Shown here one piece after another: positions 51,954 to 60,346 of a DNA stretch of 64,000 bases. Position 1 is the stretch's first letter. Each line of letters begins with the position of its first letter. The stretch covers positions 124,001 through 188,000 of the forward strand of contig WBUQ01000001.1 of NCBI GenBank assembly GCA_008933635.1. The letters run 5' to 3'. Under the pieces are notes generated by a model. The model searched no databases, was not told the DNA's origin, and was given only the letters and a program-made list of their open reading frames with translations. Source of the stretch: Desulfobulbaceae bacterium. GTDB lineage: Bacteria > Desulfobacterota > Desulfobulbia > Desulfobulbales > Desulfocapsaceae. The position numbers and the translations under genes are program-made.

Positions 51954-54119
51954 CTATATTTCTATGTCACCCTCTTGCGAGGTTCCGTCACCATCTGAGG
52001 GATCTGTTGTGTTGGTTGCATTCTTCCCCTGCCAATCATCTGCTATAGGTTTCCAATCAGCAAGGCGATTAACCACATTCCCTTTGATGTCTACTTTTGT
52101 CCAAACGGCCCAAAAATCGGGATCATCTGAATAGGGCTGTTGGTGTTTGGGCAGATCATTCATCTTTACCAATACTGGCAGTTCTGAGGCCCAACCGAGA
52201 AGAATAGCATGTTGTGAAGGGAGCGATGGGAGTTCTCGCAGCAGGCCGCGAAGATTGTCTGGCACAAGTCGATGAACTAATTCCTGATCTCGATCGTTGC
52301 TGATGCGGTGTAATAGAAATGTATTACATTGGGAAAGAACCGTCGGCGAAAGCTCTGAAGGGCGTTGAGATGAAAGCACAAGGCCCAGACCAAATTTTCG
52401 CCCTTCGCGCGCAATACGTTCGAAAACTTGGCAGCAAACTGTTGCGGCATCGTAGTTTTCAATATCATCTTTGTATCGTTTTATAAAAGTATGCGCCTCT
52501 TCCATCACCAACACTGTTGGTAACACTTCTCCATTCAATTTCCGGTAGCGTTGCAGTGCCTCAAAAATCATTCGTGCTGTAACTGCTGTCAGTACATGCA
52601 CGACCTCCGTAGGCACAAGTGATAGATCGAGGATCGCAACGGGGCTTTCCACCTCCTCGTTTCCTCCTATATAATCTTTTAGCCATCCCTCAAGAGTAAT
52701 TTCTTCGCAATCGCCAACAACAGAGTTGATTTTTGCATCGGAAAGAAATGTTCGAATTCGTGAAATAAGAAAATCGAGGAACTGGCTGACGTTCTCCTGT
52801 TCAGAAAGAATCTGTAAATGATCTGCTAAATCAGAACCACTGAATGGAAGGGGAACATTTTCGTCAGGACCTTGTTGATAAATAATGCCCCCGAGAGTTT
52901 CTAAAGATACTTTAATGGCTTTGAGTATCGGGTGAACATGGCTCTCTGTAAAAGCACGGTAGTAAACGATATTTTTTCCATTTTTTTGGAATTCGTTGAT
53001 GGTGGCCTCAAGCGCTTGTTCAATAGCATCCTGAATTTCGATAAGTTTATTATCTGGATATAAAGTTTTTTTATTTTCCAAGTCATCGAGGTGAGCTTTT
53101 AACCTAAATCCGAATTTGTTTTCATCCGTTTTGATAGATCCTGAATTATAATCCCGCTGAATAGAGATTAGGGTTGAAGAGAGGTATCGACGTAAAGATA
53201 GCTTTTTCTCCTCTTCCGTCGGCTCTTCAACACCAATCCGACCGGCTTTGACTTCCCTCAATGCCCGTTTGAGTAACGGCCTTTGCGTCTTAGCACTTGC
53301 TTGCGTAAACGAGCACCACTCCTCACTATTCCAGAACCACAACGGAACATGCAGTGCAAACGATCCTTCTTCAGGATTTATTTTGAAAACTCTTGTCTTC
53401 TGGCCAGAATCATTATTGTTGAAGGCCCGTGAATACTCCCCATTCGGATCTAGGACGATGAATCTAGCATTGGGGCGACTGGATTGCTGGTCATTGCTCT
53501 GGAGTTTTGACTGTGCGGCTTCAATTGACCAACGAATGATTCCAGCTACAGAACATGATTTTCCACTTCCGGTATTTCCAAGAACAGCGAAATGTCTCCC
53601 AAACAAACGATCAGGATCGATTGAAACCTCAGCATCTGCGGCGAGAGGGCTTTTGCCAATGCGAACGCGCCTGCGCTCTCCTGACTCAACGATGGAACGC
53701 AGTTGCTGTTCTGTAGGCAGGAAAACGGCTGCGCCGACCGACGGTAATGCGTCGGCTCCACGCCGAAAAGTGTATGCCTCAACTGGGCCTGCCTTCTTTC
53801 GCAGTGTACCAATCGGATTCAGGCTCATCTTGCGCAACGGGTATGGTAAATCGACAAGTCCGAAATCCTGGACCCCACGACGCTTGGGGAATGCAGATCT
53901 CTCTATAGTCAGCCATTCAATTTGACCAACAAGATAACCGTCATCGACTGGCAAAAGCACATAACCGTTTACGCGAGGGAAGGGGCGCACACCACCTGCG
54001 TTGAGAGCTACTGATTCCGGTGCCTCAATGTTTAACAGTACTTTCACCTCGTCTGGTGAAATAAAATCAACAGTACCGACCCGTAGACTCTCTGCATGTA
54101 TGAAGGGTGTTTGACTCAT
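51954..54119 (-). CDS. HerA-like ATPase/helicase of a SIR2-HerA pair
   Basis: The 721-residue protein has an N-terminal HAS-barrel-like region, Walker A LGNTGSGKSCSVAGIIRW, Walker B TVLVMEEAHTFIKRY, and C-terminal LVLSSQRPSELSPTVLSQCNTFLLHRISNDRDQELVHRLVPDN, as in hexameric HerA DNA pumps. It overlaps the SIR2 gene by 4 bases (ATGA). SIR2-HerA pairs (called Nezha) protect against phage by NAD depletion, which gives the likely role. Here the pair is embedded in a larger cassette with modification and restriction genes. Confidence 0.92.
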   Translation of the reverse strand: MSQTPFIHAESLRVGTVDFISPDEVKVLLNIEAPESVALNAGGVRPFPRVNGYVLLPVDDGYLVGQIEWLTIERSAFPKRRGVQDFGLVDLPYPLRKMSLNPIGTLRKKAGPVEAYTFRRGADALPSVGAAVFLPTEQQLRSIVESGERRRVRIGKSPLAADAEVSIDPDRLFGRHFAVLGNTGSGKSCSVAGIIRWSIEAAQSKLQSNDQQSSRPNARFIVLDPNGEYSRAFNNNDSGQKTRVFKINPEEGSFALHVPLWFWNSEEWCSFTQASAKTQRPLLKRALREVKAGRIGVEEPTEEEKKLSLRRYLSSTLISIQRDYNSGSIKTDENKFGFRLKAHLDDLENKKTLYPDNKLIEIQDAIEQALEATINEFQKNGKNIVYYRAFTESHVHPILKAIKVSLETLGGIIYQQGPDENVPLPFSGSDLADHLQILSEQENVSQFLDFLISRIRTFLSDAKINSVVGDCEEITLEGWLKDYIGGNEEVESPVAILDLSLVPTEVVHVLTAVTARMIFEALQRYRKLNGEVLPTVLVMEEAHTFIKRYKDDIENYDAATVCCQVFERIAREGRKFGLGLVLSSQRPSELSPTVLSQCNTFLLHRISNDRDQELVHRLVPDNLRGLLRELPSLPSQHAILLGWASELPVLVKMNDLPKHQQPYSDDPDFWAVWTKVDIKGNVVNRLADWKPIADDWQGKNATNTTDPSDGDGTSQEGDIEI

Positions 54120-55546
54120 ATCTCGTCTTCTGCTTGAGTTGTTGGAGCCGCGATCGTATGCTGCTTCTCATCTTGATTCGTACCCCAACGTGACTTTAGC
54201 AATTCGGCCATACGGAATGTTGTTCTATCGATTGCGGGCTTTGGTAAATAATTATCAATCAGAGATTGAAATCCACCAACATGATCACCGATCAACAGGC
54301 TGATTTGGGCATGCCTTCCAATTTTTTCATACGCTCCTATTATCCGGCCTAGAGGATCATCGTAAGATATAACAACAAGATGGGTGGACGGGATAGTGAG
54401 CATGTCTTCAATGATGCGGTTAATATGCTCATCCCCAAAACTGTATCCGAATGCAATCAGAGTATGGTTAGGACGGCAGGCTGCTGCCGCGAAATCCCGG
54501 AAGAGTTCTACGTAAGGATAGAGAGCCGTTTCTCTGTCTTTAGCCGCGTTGGGATAAACCATCAGCCTCATCGCGTCTGTTTTTGCTGAACCAAAGCTTT
54601 TAAGATATTGATTTATGCCGGTTGCCCCGAAGGGCACACCAGCACGACGAATATTCCGATTGTATTCTACCCAATCCAACGAGCCGTGCAATTTAGTAAA
54701 GCGTGCCACGCCTTCCAAATATCGAGGCTCACCGCGAATCCCTGGTGGGTTGTAATGCATATCTAAATCAAGCCTAGAGGAACGGAAAATGGGAGCCAGA
54801 GAACCAACAAAACGATCCAGTAAGTGCATGCCAGAGGCTTCTGCTCCAGCCTCGATAAAGCGATCATAGTTAGTGGTGAAAATATTCAGACGGTCACGGG
54901 TGCCGGTACGGCTGGCAAAGCTCATTAAAAAACTAACAAGATAGTTAAAGGCCAGTTCACGATTTTCGTCCGTGGCTTCGATGACACCTTGTTCACCAAG
55001 GAGGATGTCATTTGCGAAGGTTGCAAGTACATCAGTTAATTTCAATCGCAATGCACTTGCTCGTTTTGCTGCATCTTTATCCTTTAAGGAAAGAATTTCC
55101 AAACCTCGGAGAAGCTCGTTCGCAGCACGAATTTGGTCTTCAATGTTGCCATCTCCTCGCCCGGTAATATTTGCTGATCGCGCGGCTTCTGCGTTGATCA
55201 CATCATTTTCATCACCAAAATCTCCCTTCCCCATACCTGGAAGCATTTTTCCGGTCCCGAGGCGATGGACCGCGTGGGATAAGCCCGAACCTAATAACAA
55301 CGAAAGGTGTTCAGACTGACATAACGCTGTCAGCCAGGGTTCGATACGCGGCCGAAGCTTATCAGGGCCAAAAGTTTCTCCAGATTTTGCCCAAGAGCAA
55401 CCTGAAGCCTCTAAGAGCTTAAACTCGGGTGCTTCAGAGTCTTGAGGTTCTTTAATTGATGTGAATAAGACCGGTTTGTGGTCATCTCTGCATTTCAGAA
55501 TATTTTTGACTATAATTTTGCTTTCTTCGGCTGAATTATTAATCAT
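54116..55546 (-). CDS. SIR2-family NAD-hydrolysing defence protein
   Basis: The 476-residue protein has the SIR2 NAD-binding pattern: LSLLLGSGLSHAVHRLG, IFTTNYDRFIEAGAEASG, TKLHGSLDW with the catalytic histidine, and LIAFGYSFGDEHINRIIEDML. The motif set is that of bacterial defence SIR2 proteins, not of deacetylase sirtuins, and no zinc-ribbon cysteines are seen. It overlaps Mod by 4 bases at its start and HerA by 4 bases at its end, so the three are translationally coupled. NAD hydrolysis as the effector step is established for relatives and inferred here. Confidence 0.92.
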   Translation of the reverse strand: MINNSAEESKIIVKNILKCRDDHKPVLFTSIKEPQDSEAPEFKLLEASGCSWAKSGETFGPDKLRPRIEPWLTALCQSEHLSLLLGSGLSHAVHRLGTGKMLPGMGKGDFGDENDVINAEAARSANITGRGDGNIEDQIRAANELLRGLEILSLKDKDAAKRASALRLKLTDVLATFANDILLGEQGVIEATDENRELAFNYLVSFLMSFASRTGTRDRLNIFTTNYDRFIEAGAEASGMHLLDRFVGSLAPIFRSSRLDLDMHYNPPGIRGEPRYLEGVARFTKLHGSLDWVEYNRNIRRAGVPFGATGINQYLKSFGSAKTDAMRLMVYPNAAKDRETALYPYVELFRDFAAAACRPNHTLIAFGYSFGDEHINRIIEDMLTIPSTHLVVISYDDPLGRIIGAYEKIGRHAQISLLIGDHVGGFQSLIDNYLPKPAIDRTTFRMAELLKSRWGTNQDEKQHTIAAPTTQAEDEI

Positions 55547-58350
55547 TTGATCCCCCTGTCGACTCGAAAAACCTTCATGACCTCATCACCCAGGTGATTG
55601 ATAACTTTCACCGCGATTCGTCCGGTTTCCGGTTTGTCAAAAGGTCGTGAGGTATCGCTATTGAGTGTGGCCCAAGCGTCTTCGTCAATCTCTGCCTTGA
55701 GAGTAGTCTTGAGGGATTTATACGGGTCATTGGCACCGAGAAAGTAGGCGTGGCGGACGAAAAAACTTTCCTCATTGTAGTCGGTGTCAATGAACCAACA
55801 GGCGATACCGTCAGGACCGTCGCTGCGAACTTCACCGGTATTAGGATGGAAAACGTCCACACCGTTGACTTTGACCTGGATTTGGTTATTTCCTGCCTCG
55901 ATGATATCGATATCCGGCTCACCGAAAATGACAAAGAGATTACCTTTGCCGGTATTCTTGAGATCGTCAGCCATATGTAGGTCGGCATTCATCCGAGCTT
56001 TGAGGACAGGGATGCGGCCGAGGTGATCGAACTCTGAGGAATGGGCATCGTAGTTGAAGGCGCAGGCAATTAAAACATCGAAACCGGCATCACCGGCCTC
56101 ACGGGCGGCGGACACGAGGTCTGGGCGGGAGACCGTACCAAATTCCGGGCCGATAAAGATTGCTGCACGTTTCTCATTGAGAGATTCGCCTTCTCCTTCC
56201 ATATATCGTCCTTCAGCACAGACTAGGTCTCCAGGCCAGGGAATAAGCGCAGTGAAGTTGATTTTATCTTCTTTATGTGCCTGCTGGACACCGGCGGTTT
56301 TCAAATTTTCAAGGATCATCGTGACAAAATCCCGTTCACCGCCGTAACCGTAATCAGCTTTAGGTTCCGCTAGAGGGTCTATCAGTTCGTCATCCACACC
56401 CACAGCCAAAACTCGGTGGGGAGAAAGGCTCTCGACGGTAAAGGGACCAGCAACGCGAACCTTATTTCTATTTTCATAGGGTTTGTCGTAAAGATACTCA
56501 AAATCGGCCTTGGCAGCGATTGAGGCATCAATTTCCTTTTGCCGAGTGATTCGGGTATGCCACCACTGGATGTGTAAATCTTTAGCCAGCTCAGACCAAC
56601 TGTCTTCTTTTTCGCGTGGGATTTCCCATTCCTGACAATTTTTCCCGGTTGCGGTATTCAAGGATTCACGCAAGGGTTCCAAAATATTTTGCCATTTCTC
56701 CCAAATAACATCGATTTCCCCATTGTTAGCAATGGACTTGAGGGTGATGTGTGGTACGCGCTCACAGACGAATCCGTGAGCGATATTACCTCGGGTTGGT
56801 TGGCTTGAGAGAGTTTTGCCTGCAACCTCAGCCTCTTTTTTTTGGCCTTCTGGTGAGTCAGAGAGGAGGTAGTACGGATAACGAGCACCCATTATCCGGG
56901 CACGGGCTAATGCCAGTGCCACACGTGAAGTATCAACAGTTATCCACCGACGGCCCCATTGCTCAGCGACATAGGCAGTGGTGCCTGACCCGCATGTGGG
57001 ATCGAGAACAAGGTCGCCTGGATCGGTGGTCATCAATAGGCATCGTTCGATCACCTTCAAGTTCGTTTGGACGACATATAATTTGTCGTCAGTAAAACTA
57101 CCTGTGATTGTATCCGTCCAAATATTTCCGAATTCTTGGATAGGAAAATCGTCGGAAAATTTACGGTATTGGATGCTTTTTCTAGCTACGTGTATACGAC
57201 CAGCACGAGAAAGTCTTTGCATTCCTTGAGGGTAGCTAGCTTTCCAATGGTCACTGGTTTTTGTCGTGTAAATTATTCCATCATGATTAAAAGGTTGTTT
57301 GTCAGCAGCAGAACCTTGAGAGCGGAGATCGGTCGGTTTATATAGGCGAAAATTTTCAGGAATGGATATTCCACCCCTTTTCTCGGCCGCGGAAACCCCC
57401 CTGTATTCGCCACGGGGGCCGAGTATCCATGTTGCATGGATGTTTCCAGGAGATTGTTCATGTCGAGAGAAAACCTTTCGAACTTTCACAAAATTTTTGC
57501 GTTTTGCATACCATAATAGATAATTCCCAAGTGTAGAGATGGTCTTTGTTTCATAATATGAGGTGGTCTGAAATGTGATACAGCTAATGAAATTATCATC
57601 ACCAAACACCTCATCCATCACCGACCGTACCCGGTGCACATTTTCTTCGCCGATTTGCACAAAGATTGAACCCGAATCGGTTAACAGATCCCGAGCAACC
57701 GTTAACCGATCTCGCAAATATGTTAGGTATGAATGAATCCCATCCCGCCAAGTGTCTCGAAACGCTTTGACTTGCTCAGGTTCGCGAGTAATGTGGGCTA
57801 CGTTACCGTCCTTGACTTCAAGGCTAGTAGTGGACCACTGGAAATTCGAGTTGAACTTTATCCCATATGGAGGATCGAAATAAATACACTGGACCTTGCC
57901 GCGCAAACCCTCACGTTCCGCCAACGAAGCCATGACCTGCAGAGAGTCACCGAGGATCATGCGGTTGGTCCAATTCTGTTCATGCTTGTAAAACTCTGTT
58001 CTGTCCGCATCCTGGGGGATGCCGTTGAAGTCTGCAAAGAGATCCATCTGTTTGGGTTTTCCGGCCTGGGTCTCTTTGAGAAGATCATCAATCAGGACCT
58101 TAGGATGGACTTTTTCCTGGATATAAAGTGGTGGAGCATAGACTATCAGATCGGACCAGTCTTGCTCATCCTTGCCACGCCATACCAGCTGTGGATCAAG
58201 GTCGCGGTTGCGGCGGTCGTATGCCATACGGATCGGATCTTTTATCCTATCATCTATTACGGATTGATATTCGGCAGTAGGGATATTTTTACGAGTCGAT
58301 TCTTCGTGCGTAAGAGTCTCGACGGTCAATGCCGTTTGTTTCTTTGCCAT
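55543..58350 (-). CDS. type III-like Mod DNA methyltransferase
   Basis: The 935-residue protein has QCIYFDPPYGIKFNSNFQW (DPPY at 159-162) before LVLDPTCGSGTTAYVAEQWGRRW, the beta-class order of adenine methylases of type III systems. A long central part and a C-terminal region (FFVRHAYFLGANDPYKSLKTTLKAEIDEDAW) are shared with type III Mod subunits. It should methylate host DNA at a short asymmetric site. It starts 64 bases after the IS end and overlaps SIR2 by 4 bases. It is the longest open frame between the IS and SIR2 and shows no breaks. Confidence 0.93.
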   Translation of the reverse strand: MAKKQTALTVETLTHEESTRKNIPTAEYQSVIDDRIKDPIRMAYDRRNRDLDPQLVWRGKDEQDWSDLIVYAPPLYIQEKVHPKVLIDDLLKETQAGKPKQMDLFADFNGIPQDADRTEFYKHEQNWTNRMILGDSLQVMASLAEREGLRGKVQCIYFDPPYGIKFNSNFQWSTTSLEVKDGNVAHITREPEQVKAFRDTWRDGIHSYLTYLRDRLTVARDLLTDSGSIFVQIGEENVHRVRSVMDEVFGDDNFISCITFQTTSYYETKTISTLGNYLLWYAKRKNFVKVRKVFSRHEQSPGNIHATWILGPRGEYRGVSAAEKRGGISIPENFRLYKPTDLRSQGSAADKQPFNHDGIIYTTKTSDHWKASYPQGMQRLSRAGRIHVARKSIQYRKFSDDFPIQEFGNIWTDTITGSFTDDKLYVVQTNLKVIERCLLMTTDPGDLVLDPTCGSGTTAYVAEQWGRRWITVDTSRVALALARARIMGARYPYYLLSDSPEGQKKEAEVAGKTLSSQPTRGNIAHGFVCERVPHITLKSIANNGEIDVIWEKWQNILEPLRESLNTATGKNCQEWEIPREKEDSWSELAKDLHIQWWHTRITRQKEIDASIAAKADFEYLYDKPYENRNKVRVAGPFTVESLSPHRVLAVGVDDELIDPLAEPKADYGYGGERDFVTMILENLKTAGVQQAHKEDKINFTALIPWPGDLVCAEGRYMEGEGESLNEKRAAIFIGPEFGTVSRPDLVSAAREAGDAGFDVLIACAFNYDAHSSEFDHLGRIPVLKARMNADLHMADDLKNTGKGNLFVIFGEPDIDIIEAGNNQIQVKVNGVDVFHPNTGEVRSDGPDGIACWFIDTDYNEESFFVRHAYFLGANDPYKSLKTTLKAEIDEDAWATLNSDTSRPFDKPETGRIAVKVINHLGDEVMKVFRVDRGIK

Positions 58351-58404
58351 GAACTATATCCTCATATCACCTGTTGAAAAATTGCTACTTCTATATATTC
58401 CATT

Positions 58405-58413
58405 AAGGGATAT
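58405..58413. repeat. target-site duplication, left (AAGGGATAT)
   Basis: AAGGGATAT directly precedes the left inverted repeat of the IS and is matched by AAGGGATAT immediately after the right end (59740-59748). This 9-base duplication marks the insertion. Confidence 0.9.
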
Positions 58414-59739
58414 CACTAGTGTCCCAACGTTTAATCGAATAAATGCAACTGCTTACGAAGACCATCGGGTGTGGTTATGTATTCTTCTTTTGTAAGTACT
58501 TGTAATAAGGGCACTCGTTCGAAAATGGTGACGCTCAAAACCTGTAGAATTGTGTAGAGGCTGGCCTCGATTTTCATCCGCTTCTTCATGATCGCAACGA
58601 GCAGATAAACTGAAACGGCTATCCAAATCTGGGACTTGACGGCATTTTCCGAAGTTCCGTAAAAGCTCTTTATACGTAGATTCTGCTTGATCCATTTGAA
58701 AAAGAGCTCTACTTGCCAACGATTTCGGTACAATTCGGTGATGGTTATGGCAGGAAGAGAAAAGTTGTTGGTCAAGAACACCAGCGTCTTGTCGGTCTTG
58801 ACATCGTAATACTTCACCCGGCGCAATTTGTTTGGGTAATTCTTGCTTTGGTAGAACCCGGTGAGCATGATTGATTGGTCGCAAATCAAACCGGTGGTCC
58901 GGTCTATCTGGTGAGAGTAGATTCGGCGATATTTGAGGTTGGACTTGGAACGGATTACGAAGAATGCGCTGTGGGTTGAGATTGTATGCAACCGAGTAAA
59001 ATCCAAATATCCTCGATCCATAACGTAGAACGCCCCTGCTTCCAGAGGAAGGATGTCCAAGGTATTGACTTCGTGCAGTTTGCCGTCGGAGATATGGATG
59101 AAGGTTGGTATGTTGCCCCGCAGATCGAGCAGAGTGTGCAGTTTTATGGCGCCTTTGTTTCTGCGGAATTTGGCCCATGGGAACATTGAAAGACAAAGAT
59201 CGATAGTTGTGGCATCCAGGGCATAGACTGTATTTTCCAGTTCCAAGGCAAAACCATCGCCCGCATACATTTTCCTGGCGGTTTGGATGAGAGAGTGAGC
59301 AAGATCGGCGTAGATACGCCAGTCTCGAACTTTGTTGGCATTGGCCAAATTGTTGCGAGAAGCGGAAGAGCGAATTCCCATATGATAGAGCTTGTTTTTC
59401 TGAGCTTGAAGGCAGGCTTCGATATCTCTCAGGCTCTCGCGATAGGTGAGTTGAGCAAAGGCCATGCAAAAATACTGATCGAGGCAAGTGAATTCTTTGA
59501 CCTTGAAATTGCCCTGGTATCGTTCCACGCATTTGTGAAAGACGTGGAGGGGCAGATGCTCCATTATTTGAGAGAAGATAATTTTCCCGCTGAACATATT
59601 CCAGTCCTCCACGTTGTGTTACGCGCAGATGACTGGTGTTACGGAAATATTTCAAGTCGTTAAATGGCATTATGGACGGTATTCCTCTGATATTTATGAA
59701 GTTATCATTTTTTGGATCAACAACGTTGGGACACTAGTG
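58414..59739 (-). mobile_element. IS4-type insertion sequence (1326 bp), complete
   Basis: CACTAGTGTCCCAACGTT at the left end is the exact reverse complement of AACGTTGGGACACTAGTG at the right end (18 bases). A 9-base direct duplication, AAGGGATAT, flanks it. It carries one full transposase. It sits between the small nuclease-like gene and mod in the defence operon. Joining the flanks after removal of one duplication gives the sequence TATATCCCTTAATGG, where TAA closes the nuclease-like gene. Confidence 0.95.
58431..59597 (-). CDS. IS4-family transposase
   Basis: ATG 59597 (MFSGKIIFSQIMEHLPLHVFHKCVERYQGNF) follows GGAGGACTGGAAT; the ORF track start adds five residues. The DDE residues are in place: ALDATTIDL, VMDRGYLDF and the YxxRxxxExxxxxxK signature (YRNRWQVELFFKWIK). 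The N-terminus is the DUF4372-like domain. The stop codon lies in the left inverted repeat. The frame is intact, so the element may still be active. Confidence 0.95.
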   Translation of the reverse strand: MFSGKIIFSQIMEHLPLHVFHKCVERYQGNFKVKEFTCLDQYFCMAFAQLTYRESLRDIEACLQAQKNKLYHMGIRSSASRNNLANANKVRDWRIYADLAHSLIQTARKMYAGDGFALELENTVYALDATTIDLCLSMFPWAKFRRNKGAIKLHTLLDLRGNIPTFIHISDGKLHEVNTLDILPLEAGAFYVMDRGYLDFTRLHTISTHSAFFVIRSKSNLKYRRIYSHQIDRTTGLICDQSIMLTGFYQSKNYPNKLRRVKYYDVKTDKTLVFLTNNFSLPAITITELYRNRWQVELFFKWIKQNLRIKSFYGTSENAVKSQIWIAVSVYLLVAIMKKRMKIEASLYTILQVLSVTIFERVPLLQVLTKEEYITTPDGLRKQLHLFD

Positions 59740-60346
59740 AAGGGATATATAAATTGCAGCCGATGTGACCGACTTCAAGATCTTCTCCCGAAGAATGCTT
59801 GTGGATCGAAATAAACGACCATTTAAGAATATGATCTCGAGTATTGTTCTGTTGATTCATCGGCAAGTCACTGTCCATCACGTTTCGAATTTTTCTTACC
59901 AGTTCAGCAATGTCCTTCTTCCGCACGTATGAAATAAGTAACCCACGTCCTTCGTTGCCTGTGGAATATCTTCCGATTAGCTGTTCCAATCCTTTTAGGT
60001 GATACTCTGGCCCATTATAGATTTTTGCTTCGCCGAGTTTTACCCGTGGCGGGGTACAATAAAGGGCTTCTATTGTTATATCGACATGACCGTTTGAGTG
60101 ACTTTCCTGGGTCACAGTCAATCCCGGTATTCTCAGAAAACCAACAAGAGCTGCTGTAAGTCCATTCTCGTCTAAATATTTGAAATTTTTACTATTCTTT
60201 TGGAGATGATTAACTGCTTGCCCAAGAAGTGTATCAAAAGCAGATTCAAAATCTTCAGAATTATTCGCCGTCATAAGATCAAGGAATTCTGGAGACTTCT
60301 TTCTTATGATTTCTACTAGATATTTTATATCGTTCTTGTCACTCAA
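59717..60346 (-). CDS. small PD-(D/E)XK nuclease-like protein
   Basis: The 209-residue protein reads GLTVTQESHSNGHVDITIEALYCTPPRVKLGEAKIYNGPEYHLKGLEQLIGRYSTGNEGRGLLISYVRKKD. HVDI and LGEAKI give the aspartate and ExK of a restriction-endonuclease-like fold. It overlaps the Res gene by 4 bases (ATGA). The last residues PSLVSQRC come from the IS end; before insertion the protein ended ...CNLYIP with TAA. It may supply a second nuclease activity or act as a toxin or specificity factor. Fold assignment is by motif, not alignment. Confidence 0.7.
   Translation of the reverse strand: MSDKNDIKYLVEIIRKKSPEFLDLMTANNSEDFESAFDTLLGQAVNHLQKNSKNFKYLDENGLTAALVGFLRIPGLTVTQESHSNGHVDITIEALYCTPPRVKLGEAKIYNGPEYHLKGLEQLIGRYSTGNEGRGLLISYVRKKDIAELVRKIRNVMDSDLPMNQQNNTRDHILKWSFISIHKHSSGEDLEVGHIGCNLYIPSLVSQRC
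59740..59748. repeat. target-site duplication, right (AAGGGATAT)
   Basis: The right copy follows the inverted repeat and equals the left copy at 58405. It lies in the 3-prime end of the small nuclease-like gene. Confidence 0.9.

Noticed and set aside
57273-57461. Short minus-strand ORF inside mod
   Set aside because: A shadow in another frame; the mod frame is continuous and carries all motifs.
58453-59670. 405-codon ORF overlapping the transposase
   Set aside because: It is a different frame of the IS; the DDE and YREK motifs lie in the 58431-59597 frame.
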